DNA of 13,277 bases, from contig NZ_BMOD01000051.1 in NCBI RefSeq assembly GCF_014646895.1, positions 1 to 13,277 of the forward strand, read 5' to 3'. Source of the stretch: Deinococcus roseus (GTDB taxonomy: Bacteria > Deinococcota > Deinococci > Deinococcales > Deinococcaceae). Below the pieces are notes generated by a model. That model did not search any database and was not told the origin of the DNA. It worked only from the letters and a program-made list of their open reading frames with translations. Shown piece after piece: positions 6,540 to 13,247 of the stretch. The translations under genes were made by a program, and so were the position numbers. Within the stretch, counting starts at the first letter, position 1. Every line of letters starts with the position of its first letter.

Positions 6540-7853
6540 ATGCCTGATGAAAAGCCCCATTACCGCAGGTGGGCCGAAGTCCCTCACGACCTGACCACCA
6601 AAACCCAGCTGGGGAAAGAGGGTCTGAAACCGGTGGGGGAGCCGGTGGCCACCCTGGCGTATGGGCCGAACCGGGAGTACGTGACCGGGCTGTACCGCAG
6701 GAGTGAAGCCACACCCAAACGCAAGCTCACGGAGGCCCAGCAGAGGAGCATGGAGCAAACCCGGCAGAGGAAACAGGACCAGAAGCGGGCCCTGGATTTG
6801 CTCCAGGAGCTGGAGCGGGAAAGGCAGGAGGAGGCAGATGCAGAGGAACGCCACGGGCAGTTCCTGCTGGACGCCAGAGCTGCAGAACTTGAAGCCCGGC
6901 GGGCGCTGCTGGACTTTGCCCGCACGTACCCCCGGGAGGACTGGCGGATCCTGGACACCGAAACCACCAGCCTGCGGGGGGAGGTGATCAGCCTCGGCAT
7001 TGTGGACGGCCTGGGGAACATCCTCCTGGACACCCTGATCCATCCCAGCAAGATGGCGATCAGCCCGGAGGCCCAGAAAATCCACGGCATCAGCATGGAG
7101 GACCTGGTGGGGGCCCCTGCGTTTGCTGAAGTGTACCCACAGCTTTATTCGGTGCTGCACGGCAAGCCTGCCCTGGCGTACAATGCCCCTTTTGACCTGG
7201 GGCGGCTGTATGACACCCACCTGCATGCCGGGCTCCCCTGGACTACTGTGACCCAGGCGGAGGGTTGGACGTGCCTGATGCGGCTGGCTGCGCCCTTATA
7301 TGGCCGGGCAAAGATGGTCAATGGCCGTTATGACGGCCACAAGTGGTTGAAGTTGGGTGAGGCCTGCTGGCAGGCCGCCATGACCCTGGGGACCCTGCCC
7401 ACCGATTACCAGCGGCACGATGCCCTTGGGGACACCCTGGCCAGCCTGGAACTGCTGAACCACATGCTGGTCCTCGCAGAGCGGGAAGAGGGGGGTGAGG
7501 TGGTGGAGCGGCCTCACTTCAACATCTCTGTGGACGAGATGGACCGGCTGGGCGTGGGCCACTGGCGTTCACCGGAGGTGATTGGGCAGTTGGAGATTTC
7601 CAGGGATGGCGTCTTGCTGGACGCGGCCAGCTGGTGGCCGTTCTTCCAGACCCTGTGGCACCTCAGAGAAGTGCATGAACGGGGGCCAAAAGTGCCCCTG
7701 GAGGTGTACCAAGATTGGTGGAGGGCTGCCCTGGAGCACGCCCGTTCCGCATCACAAGAAGACATGACCGAACACACCTGGAGGCAGGGGGAGTGGGGGT
7801 TCAGGCTCACCTGGAAACCCTGGGAACCCCTCAAACCGAAGCAATCTGGGTGA
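6540..7853 (+). CDS. DEDDh 3'-5' exonuclease (DnaQ fold) with coiled-coil N-terminus (437 aa)
   Basis: The central domain (about residues 134-315) is a DnaQ-like exonuclease. ExoI motif LDTETT supplies Asp139 and Glu141, ExoII YNAPFDLGRL supplies Asp219, and ExoIII HDALGDTLAS supplies His293 and Asp298 in the DEDDh spacing. The family removes nucleotides from 3' ends of DNA or RNA using two metal ions. Ahead of it, about residues 65-128 are Glu/Arg/Gln-rich and look like a coiled coil. Behind it lie about 115 Trp-rich residues I do not recognise. The protein is longer than a proofreading epsilon subunit and has no visible polymerase, UvrC-like or helicase part. I start at 6540 (MPDEKPH), immediately after an extended -10 box. 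The in-frame ATG at 6444 would add 32 residues. The gene is divergent from the kinase. Confidence 0.85.
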   Translation: MPDEKPHYRRWAEVPHDLTTKTQLGKEGLKPVGEPVATLAYGPNREYVTGLYRRSEATPKRKLTEAQQRSMEQTRQRKQDQKRALDLLQELERERQEEADAEERHGQFLLDARAAELEARRALLDFARTYPREDWRILDTETTSLRGEVISLGIVDGLGNILLDTLIHPSKMAISPEAQKIHGISMEDLVGAPAFAEVYPQLYSVLHGKPALAYNAPFDLGRLYDTHLHAGLPWTTVTQAEGWTCLMRLAAPLYGRAKMVNGRYDGHKWLKLGEACWQAAMTLGTLPTDYQRHDALGDTLASLELLNHMLVLAEREEGGEVVERPHFNISVDEMDRLGVGHWRSPEVIGQLEISRDGVLLDAASWWPFFQTLWHLREVHERGPKVPLEVYQDWWRAALEHARSASQEDMTEHTWRQGEWGFRLTWKPWEPLKPKQSG

Positions 7854-7858
7854 ACCCA

Positions 7859-8545
7859 TCACTTGTTGGGGAACGGTACCCCCAGTTTGATTTGCACGGT
7901 GTTGGTCTTGAAATCCAGGCTGAGGTAATCCAGGCCCCGGTGTTCCCCTTTCACGAAAACCTCCACCAGGTCGGTGCTTTTGAAAGTCACGGTTTTGGTG
8001 AGTTCACCCTCAAACCAGATGGGCTTCAGGAGGCCTTTGTTGATGCGGTAGCCGATCACGTCGTCTTTGATCAGCTCCCCACTGCCTTCCATTTCGAACT
8101 GGAGTTGGTTTTTGTGCAGGGTGAAAAACACCCGGTCCTGGTACCAGTCTTCCCTGAGGGCCGGGTAAACAAAGTCCCCGTCGTACACCAGCACCATCTT
8201 CCCTGGGACGGCATCGTACTCCCCTTCGTCTTCTTTGAAAGGGGCCACCAGCTGCTGGAGGGTGGTGTAGATGTTGCCGGTTATCTTGAAGGTGGTTTTG
8301 TCCGCAGTTGCGGTGAAGGTTTTGCATTTGATGGTGTAAGGGGCTGAGATGTATTTTTGTTGGGCTGGATTGGGGAACTTTGCGGGGAAGGTGATGTACA
8401 GGCTGACGGGCACCTTGAAGCCATTCATCTCGATCATGGGAGGGTCGTTGTAGGAGAACTGCAGGTTCCCGGTGCAGGGAACGGTGGTGGGTGCCGCCAG
8501 GGCTGTGGAGAGGAAGAGCACCAGGGCAAAGGGGAGTGTGTTCAT
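7859..8545 (-). CDS. Secreted hypothetical protein (228 aa)
   Basis: The first 18 residues (MNTLPFALVLFLSTALAA) are a Sec signal peptide with cleavage near ALAA. The mature protein is rich in Lys, Phe, Tyr and Thr with alternating hydrophobic residues, suggesting beta structure. It has two Cys early in the mature chain (about residues 24 and 73). I recognise no domain. The ATG at 8545 is chosen because the signal begins there; GGAG lies very close to it. An in-frame ATG at 8677 would prefix 44 residues that overlap the end of the WD40 gene and do not look like protein. It lies 76 bases downstream of the WD40 gene on the same strand and may be co-transcribed with it. Its stop is five bases from the stop of the converging exonuclease gene. 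Confidence 0.78.
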   Translation of the reverse strand: MNTLPFALVLFLSTALAAPTTVPCTGNLQFSYNDPPMIEMNGFKVPVSLYITFPAKFPNPAQQKYISAPYTIKCKTFTATADKTTFKITGNIYTTLQQLVAPFKEDEGEYDAVPGKMVLVYDGDFVYPALREDWYQDRVFFTLHKNQLQFEMEGSGELIKDDVIGYRINKGLLKPIWFEGELTKTVTFKSTDLVEVFVKGEHRGLDYLSLDFKTNTVQIKLGVPFPNK

Positions 8546-8621
8546 GCTCCATTGTCCACTGGCGGTGCGGAGGGCCGTGTGACGGAAGTGTGCTGGCAGG
8601 GATTGAGAAACAGCAACGGAT

Positions 8622-10517
8622 TCAAAAGAACGCCTGCTGGGAATTCTTGAACCCGAAAATGGTAACGGTGCTGGCATCCCTCAACTGGCCGGTGTTCGTG
8701 ACCAGTTGCCGGCCATCCTGAGACACCTGGAATCGGGAGAAACAGGTGTCCCCCAGGGTCCACTCCCCCAGCACAGTGCCCGTGAGCATCTGGACTCTCT
8801 GCACAGTCATGCAGTCCGAATGCACCAACACACTGCCATCCTTGCCGACCTGAAAGTAAGGGCTGGACGCACCCAGGGTCTGGAGCAACTGGCCATTTTG
8901 AGCATTCCAGATTCTGATGGTTTTGTCCCAACTTCCGGTGATCATCTGACGTCCATCCAGGCTGAAGGCCACCGCATCGACCTCAGAGGTGTGACCGGTG
9001 AGGGTTTTGAGCAACTCACCGGTGTTGGCACTCCAGATTCGGGCGGTCTTGTCGAAACTCCCCGCGATGACCTGACGGCCATCCGGACTGAACGCCACGG
9101 CCTCCACACCATCGGTGGGACCATTGAGGGTTTTGAGCAGCTCACCGGTCTCCGCACTCCAGATTTTGATGGTGTGGTCGTAACTCCCGGTGACCACCCG
9201 CCTCCCATCCAGGCTGAATGCTGCTGCTTCGACATTCTCGGTGTGGCCAGTCAGGGTGTAGAGCAACTCACCTGTGTCTGCACGCCAGATTCGGGCGGTG
9301 TTGTCCCAGCCTCCGGTGACCACCTGGCGTCCGTCCGGACTGAACGCCACTGTGTACAGCCATCCCGTGTGCCCATTGAGGTTTTTGAGCAACTCACCCG
9401 TGTCTGCACGCCAGATTTTTGCGATCATGTCGTGACTTCCCGTGATGATTTGCTTGCCGTCGGGGCTGAACGCCACGGCATTGACACTGGAGGTGTGCCC
9501 TTTGAAGGTTTGAAGCTGCTCACCGGTGTCAACACTCCAGATTCGGGCGGTCATGTCGTAACTCCCGGTGATGATTTGCTTGCCGTTGGGGCTGAACGCC
9601 ACGGCATTGACGTTCTCGGTGTGGCCAGAGAGCACCTTGAGGGTTTCTCCAGTCTCAACGTCCCAGATTCTCACCGTCCGGTCGAAGCTTGCGGTGACCA
9701 CCCGCCTGCCATCGGGGCTGAACGCCACAGAAAGAACATCAGCGAAGTGCCCTTTGAGGGTGGTGAGCAACTCACCGGTGTCAACACTCCAGATCCGGGC
9801 GGTGTCTCCACTGTTCGTGATCACCTGGCGAGCGTCCGGGCTGAACGCCACCGAACGGACCACCGAAGTCTGTCCAGAGAGGGTCTTGAGGGTTTCTCCG
9901 CTGATCACATCCAGGATCCTCACCGACCCGTCGATGCTTCCAGTGGCTGCCTGAAGGCTGTCCGGGCTGAATGCCACCGACCACACAGAACTGGTGTGCC
10001 CATTGAGGGTGTTGAGCAACTCACCGGTCTGGGCATTCCAGATTTTGGCGGTTTTGTCCCAGCTGCCGGTGATCACCTGGCGTCCGTCCGGACCGAACGC
10101 CACCGATGAAACCACATTGGTGTGACCGGTCAGGGTTTTGAGGGTTTTTCCGGTGCTGACGTTCCAGATTTTGGCGGTGTGGTCCATGCTTCCGGTGACC
10201 ACCTGACGTCCGTCCGGGCTGAACGCCACGGCAGTGACACTGGAGGTGTGACCGGAGAGCACCCCGATGACTTTTCCTGTGGAAGCCTGGCCGATGAACA
10301 CATAGCTGGTTCCCGCAAAAGCCACGGTATTGCCATCGGGACTGTAGGCCACTGCGTCAACAGAAGCTTCATGTCCAGTGACGGTCTGCAGGACCACCGC
10401 CCCATTGGACTGGGCGTGGGCTGGGGTCAGTGCCAGCAGGGACAGCAAAGTGACCAGCAGCAAGGTCCAGCCCATTTTGCTGGTGGGCTTCTCAAGGGGA
10501 ATGTTCAATTCAGTCAT
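8622..10517 (-). CDS. Exported WD40 beta-propeller protein, at least 12 repeats (631 aa)
   Basis: Residues 1-35 contain an export signal: a polar start with Lys, a hydrophobic core (TLLLVTLLSLLAL) and a cleavage site after AHA. From about residue 43 to 546 there are twelve WD40 repeats with a 42-residue period. Most carry GHT...V..VAFSPDG, a central TGS.D and a final IW. Repeats 5 and 11 have GQT or GPT in place of GHT, and repeat 5 is one residue short. The last 85 residues hold two degenerate blades, so a pair of seven-bladed propellers is plausible. No catalytic domain is seen; WD40 propellers are binding platforms. The ATG at 10517 follows AGGTGA at a spacing of four. An upstream ATG at 10568 overlaps a probable -10 box. 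The protein probably acts outside the cytoplasm, which is less common for WD40 proteins. Confidence 0.9.
   Translation of the reverse strand: MTELNIPLEKPTSKMGWTLLLVTLLSLLALTPAHAQSNGAVVLQTVTGHEASVDAVAYSPDGNTVAFAGTSYVFIGQASTGKVIGVLSGHTSSVTAVAFSPDGRQVVTGSMDHTAKIWNVSTGKTLKTLTGHTNVVSSVAFGPDGRQVITGSWDKTAKIWNAQTGELLNTLNGHTSSVWSVAFSPDSLQAATGSIDGSVRILDVISGETLKTLSGQTSVVRSVAFSPDARQVITNSGDTARIWSVDTGELLTTLKGHFADVLSVAFSPDGRRVVTASFDRTVRIWDVETGETLKVLSGHTENVNAVAFSPNGKQIITGSYDMTARIWSVDTGEQLQTFKGHTSSVNAVAFSPDGKQIITGSHDMIAKIWRADTGELLKNLNGHTGWLYTVAFSPDGRQVVTGGWDNTARIWRADTGELLYTLTGHTENVEAAAFSLDGRRVVTGSYDHTIKIWSAETGELLKTLNGPTDGVEAVAFSPDGRQVIAGSFDKTARIWSANTGELLKTLTGHTSEVDAVAFSLDGRQMITGSWDKTIRIWNAQNGQLLQTLGASSPYFQVGKDGSVLVHSDCMTVQRVQMLTGTVLGEWTLGDTCFSRFQVSQDGRQLVTNTGQLRDASTVTIFGFKNSQQAFF
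8877..10390 (-). repeat. 126-bp tandem coding repeats (WD40 units)
   Basis: The WD40 gene is built from units of about 126 bases, one per propeller blade. Neighbouring units share long stretches of DNA as well as protein. For instance, the two units around 9430-9610 both encode a GKQIITGS.DM core. This suggests expansion by internal duplication and possible copy-number change. Confidence 0.75.
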
Positions 10518-10783
10518 GGGTTCACCTGGATGTGTTCGGTCTTCGGGGGTTTTCCCGTCAGGATTCATTGTAAGGTCCCACCTCTTCCCTCACCTTCTTT
10601 GCGGAGAGTTGGGGGACTCCATGCCAACTCGTGTGGTTCCCGAAAACCATGCTGGACATCCAATGGGTGCAAAGGGGCTGATGGCTGTGCCTCCTCAGAA
10701 AACAATGGGGCAGACCCTGCAACGTTCCAGACTGTGAAATGGTCGGCGAGGTGGAAGGGTGGACACAGCTGGGCCGGGTCAGC
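10518..10783. other. Intergenic region upstream of the WD40 gene
   Basis: These 266 bases lie between the WD40 start and the end of a small minus-strand ORF. I see the TACAAT box at 10567-10572 and a short inverted repeat, AGCTG (10767-10771) / CAGCT (10780-10784), right at the stop of the small ORF. The open frames that cross the region lack starts, ribosome binding sites or coding-like composition. Nothing else is recognised. Confidence 0.45.
10567..10572 (-). promoter_or_regulatory. -10 box (TACAAT) upstream of the WD40 gene
   Basis: TACAAT on the minus strand would start transcription near 10560, leaving a leader of about 40 bases before the ATG at 10517 and its AGGTGA. It overlaps the alternative ATG at 10568, which would then not be in the transcript. 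No -35 is evident. Confidence 0.3.
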
Positions 10784-11005
10784 TCAACACCTTTTTTTGC
10801 ATTTGCTGGGTGAGGGGTCAGGGGTGAAACAAATGGCGCACTGACCGGCCAGCACACTTTCCGACACCCATACAATCTGGCTTGCAAGGAACCCTTTTTT
10901 TGATGCTTCATGGTGGACCCAGTGCGAAAGGTTCATCAACTCCTGCGGGTGAACAGGCACTGCCCGGTCCAGTTCCTCGAGGGATTGCTGTAAGGATCGA
11001 ATCAT
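10784..11005 (-). CDS. Possible small protein with Cys-rich tail (73 aa)
   Basis: The first two-thirds look like amphipathic helices (starting MIRSLQQSLEEL). The end carries four Cys in the pattern C-x2-C-x9-C-x3-C with Lys and Pro between them, which could bind metal or form disulfides. The ATG at 11005 has no ribosome binding site, but TATTGT lies at -13 to -8, as in other leaderless starts here. Codon choice is acceptable for the genome, though two A7 runs in the coding strand are unusual. The gene is divergent from the glycine-zipper gene at 11074 and appears to share overlapping promoter boxes with it. No family is recognised, and it may not be a real gene. Confidence 0.42.
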   Translation of the reverse strand: MIRSLQQSLEELDRAVPVHPQELMNLSHWVHHEASKKGFLASQIVWVSESVLAGQCAICFTPDPSPSKCKKRC

Positions 11006-11012
11006 GGAAATG

Positions 11013-11018
11013 ACAATA
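11013..11018 (-). promoter_or_regulatory. -10 box (TATTGT), leftward half of an overlapping promoter pair
   Basis: TATTGT fits TANNNT and lies at -13 to -8 of the small ORF starting at 11005. It shares two bases with the rightward box at 11017-11022. Confidence 0.32.
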
Positions 11019-11022
11019 TGAT
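11017..11022 (+). promoter_or_regulatory. -10 box (TATGAT), rightward half of an overlapping promoter pair
   Basis: TATGAT would start transcription near 11029, giving a leader of about 45 bases before the ATG at 11074. That leader contains GGAGG at 11059-11063. Confidence 0.35.
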
Positions 11023-11073
11023 GAGATGACTGGGCGTGTTTCTTCTTTACCCCTTCCTGGAGGCGTAACCCAC

Positions 11074-11622
11074 ATGGCACGAAAAAAGAACTACCAAAAC
11101 CTTGAAGCCCTTGTCCCGGTGGAACGCATCCTCAGTGAAGCCAGCATGGCCCTGCAACAAAAAACCCGCACCCTGGCCACCAGCAGCATCCCTGATGTGC
11201 TTGGCGCGGTGGTCGGCACCCTGGCTGGTGGGGCCGCCAGTGCTGCCTGGATTGGAGCGGCCGCAGTGACCGGAACCACCGGGGCTGCCGCCCTCACCTC
11301 TGGACTGGCTGGGGTGGGTGCTGTGATCGGTGGAGGCATGGTGGCCGGACTGGCCGTGGCAGCCCTGCCTGTGGCTGCACTGGCGGTGGGGGGTTACGCG
11401 GTGATCAACCGCCGCAACCACAAACGCCTGCTGGACCGGGAGAGGGCCCTGTTGCAAGACGCCATGCTCAAACACCAGGCGCTGATCGAGCAACTGCAAA
11501 GCGAGATGCATGAGGGTCAGGAGCGCCGGGATTACCTGCAGCGCCTGGTGATCGTGCTCAGTGACGCCATCAAAAACATGCAAGAGGACCTGGGGGCGGG
11601 CGGCCTTGCCACAGAAGCCTGA
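11074..11622 (+). CDS. Glycine-zipper membrane protein with coiled-coil tail (182 aa)
   Basis: Residues 1-40 are polar and helical. Residues about 41-111 are a long Gly/Ala/Val stretch that can hold two or three membrane helices with glycine-zipper spacing (Gly44, Gly48, Gly52 and a GxGxxxGGG run near 80-88). Residues about 113-173 are highly charged and heptad-like, consistent with a coiled coil. There is no signal peptide with a cleavage site, so the Gly-rich part itself probably inserts into the membrane. The ATG at 11074 follows GGAGG at a rather long spacing of 10. An in-frame ATG at 11026 overlaps the promoter region. The end overlaps the start of the next gene, so the two are almost certainly co-transcribed and probably interact. 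Glycine zippers occur in pore-like and channel-like proteins, but that role here is inference. Confidence 0.75.
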   Translation: MARKKNYQNLEALVPVERILSEASMALQQKTRTLATSSIPDVLGAVVGTLAGGAASAAWIGAAAVTGTTGAAALTSGLAGVGAVIGGGMVAGLAVAALPVAALAVGGYAVINRRNHKRLLDRERALLQDAMLKHQALIEQLQSEMHEGQERRDYLQRLVIVLSDAIKNMQEDLGAGGLATEA

Positions 11623-12973
11623 CGGGGACCTGCAAGGCCAGCTGGACGTGCTGCGGTTCCAGAAAGAGCAACTGGACAGCCTGAAGCAGGCCAGTCAAGA
11701 TGCCCAGGGCATCGAAGACAGCATCTCGCAGGCTGAGGACCTCTTGCGCTCCCTGAACCTTGCCCTGCCTCAAAGCAAAAAAGTGCAAGGTTCGCCTGTC
11801 ACTGCAAAGGAGCAGCAGGGTGCTCCTTTGCAGGTCGGTTCCTGGGATGAGCTGCTGCAACAAGCTCGGGAAAACCAGGATCGACCGGCGGTGTTCACGG
11901 ACCTGCTCAGCGAAGAAGACATCCTGAGGGTGGAGGCCCGACTCGCGGTGGTGCGAGGAGACCTGCGTTCACTGCACCGGCTGGACCTCCTGGATGTGGG
12001 CATTGCGGTGGTGGCCGGGATCCTGGCGGCCCTGGTGGATGTCTTCCTGGTGCAAATGCCCATGCACTCCAACTTCCTGGGGGACAAAAGCTCTGCCGGT
12101 GGTCCGCTGGCCAACTGGGTGCGGACCCGCATCAACGAGAGCCTGCCTCCCGGGGAGATCCGCAAGTTGGAGAAGTACATGAAGGTGCCTTACGACCCCA
12201 GCATGAACACAGGGCTCCAGCAGATCATCGAGGGGCTCAACCCGCACACGCACCGGTTTCAGTCCCTGGGGCATGATCCCATCCTGGGTTTTTTGTTCGG
12301 GGTGATGGACATCATGAAGGGGACCTTCTCGGCCATCGACAGCAACGGGCAGTGGATCGTGCAAGCGAACAACATTCACGGCACAGCGGGGATGAACGTG
12401 TTTGATGCCCTTGCCCGGCAATACGGGCACCTGCTCTCCGATGTGTCCACCACCCGGGGGTTGCCGGTACCGTTCATGCCCCTGTTGCAGTTCTTGCAGG
12501 TGGGAGCGTTCACCTCAAAAGGGCTGACGGTGGGGGATGTTTCCACACAGATGTACACCCACAACTACGACTTCCGGCATTTTCTGGCCATGGGGATCCC
12601 GGTGGGGATGATTGAGGTGATGGTGCGCATGGGGTATTTCGCCAAACGGCAGCATGAAACCGGGGACCTCGCCCAGTCCGCTCCTTTTGGCAACAAACCG
12701 AAGTTGAAGAGCATGCTGTTGATTGCCCACGGGGTGGCCACTGCCGTGAACGTGGGGAAGGTGACCCTCACCCAGAACCCGCTGGCGATCAACCTGCCCC
12801 AGTGCATGGCTTTCGTCAGGTACCTGATGCCAGAACTCAAATTCTGGTTTGTGGATTTGCCCCGTCAGGAACGGGCAGGGGTTCAGCAGGTGCTGGATGA
12901 CGACTGGGGAAGTCTGCAAGGTCAGCTGAGCCGCATGTGGGAGCGTTCCAGCCTCGGTCCGGTGGTGTTTTAA
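11561..12973 (+). CDS. Multi-pass membrane protein of unknown function with HR..SLGHDP motif (up to 470 aa)
   Basis: The chain starts with a coiled-coil-like segment (about 24-67) and a soluble helical part to about 140. Hydrophobic helices follow near 142-166 (LLDVGIAVVAGILAALVDVF), 240-256, 303-317, 339-360 and 384-425. Between the first two lies a basic, soluble stretch leading to HTHRFQSLGHDPILG (about 229-243). Its paired His, Arg and Asp could form a metal or catalytic site, loosely recalling the membrane-bound YbcI-type hydrolase pattern. Another notable stretch is THNYDFRHF (about 333-341). I do not recognise a named family. The longest frame begins at GTG 11561, giving a 62-base overlap with the preceding gene. 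TTG at 11606 (17-base overlap) or GTG at 11648 are also possible, so the N-terminus is uncertain. The overlap implies translational coupling with the glycine-zipper gene. Confidence 0.75.
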   Translation: MTPSKTCKRTWGRAALPQKPDGDLQGQLDVLRFQKEQLDSLKQASQDAQGIEDSISQAEDLLRSLNLALPQSKKVQGSPVTAKEQQGAPLQVGSWDELLQQARENQDRPAVFTDLLSEEDILRVEARLAVVRGDLRSLHRLDLLDVGIAVVAGILAALVDVFLVQMPMHSNFLGDKSSAGGPLANWVRTRINESLPPGEIRKLEKYMKVPYDPSMNTGLQQIIEGLNPHTHRFQSLGHDPILGFLFGVMDIMKGTFSAIDSNGQWIVQANNIHGTAGMNVFDALARQYGHLLSDVSTTRGLPVPFMPLLQFLQVGAFTSKGLTVGDVSTQMYTHNYDFRHFLAMGIPVGMIEVMVRMGYFAKRQHETGDLAQSAPFGNKPKLKSMLLIAHGVATAVNVGKVTLTQNPLAINLPQCMAFVRYLMPELKFWFVDLPRQERAGVQQVLDDDWGSLQGQLSRMWERSSLGPVVF

Positions 12974-13044
12974 GGGCAAATGGGGGTGAAAGGTCAGCCC
13001 GTCCATGCCAAGGGGCGGTTTTACCCGCAACGTGAGGTCCTTGT

Positions 13045-13063
13045 CGTTCTGGAACGTTTTTTT
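13045..13063 (+). terminator. Short hairpin plus T7 run after the membrane module
   Basis: CGTT and AACG pair around CTGG and are followed at once by seven T. The stem is short, but the T-run and the position about 70 bases after the stop at 12973 fit an intrinsic terminator of the two-gene module. Confidence 0.4.
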
Positions 13064-13065
13064 CA

Positions 13066-13075
13066 GTCTTAAGAC
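13066..13075. repeat. Perfect 10-base palindrome GTCTTAAGAC
   Basis: The palindrome directly follows the T-run of the hairpin above. It could be a protein binding site, or chance. No gene start is close by to regulate. Confidence 0.2.
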
Positions 13076-13209
13076 CAGAATTTTGCTTTGCCACACGGTA
13101 TTTCTAAAAACACAGCCGAAAAGGGAAATGAAAAGCGGTTGGGATCTTGTTTGTCTGGCACGCCATGTTTCTCAGTTTATCCAAAACACCTTTACCTCTG
13201 TACAGGACA

Positions 13210-13240
13210 AAAATCTAAAAATGGCCTGGTACTCCGGGCC
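13210..13240 (-). terminator. Intrinsic terminator reading leftward
   Basis: Read on the minus strand, GGCCCGG (13240-13234) and CCAGGCC (13229-13223) form a seven-pair stem (one G-T wobble) with an AGTA loop. An A and then TTTTT follow, then AGATTTTT. It sits eight bases past a minus-strand TAG. This is the most convincing intrinsic terminator in the window and implies a gene entering from the right. Confidence 0.6.
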
Positions 13241-13247
13241 AACAATG

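Larger units (their letters stand above)
12974..13247. other. Convergent intergenic region, AT-richer than the rest
   Basis: The base composition becomes visibly more AT-rich from about 13040 to 13220. The region holds a short hairpin with a T7 run (13045-13063), a perfect 10-base palindrome GTCTTAAGAC (13066-13075) and a leftward terminator (13210-13240). A plus-strand frame open from 13005 to the window end lacks a ribosome binding site and coding-like composition, so I do not call it. Confidence 0.5.

Noticed and set aside
8706..10109. Long plus-strand frame antisense to the WD40 gene
   Set aside because: Its apparent repeats are a by-product of the 126-bp WD40 units on the other strand. 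The minus-strand translation gives a textbook propeller.
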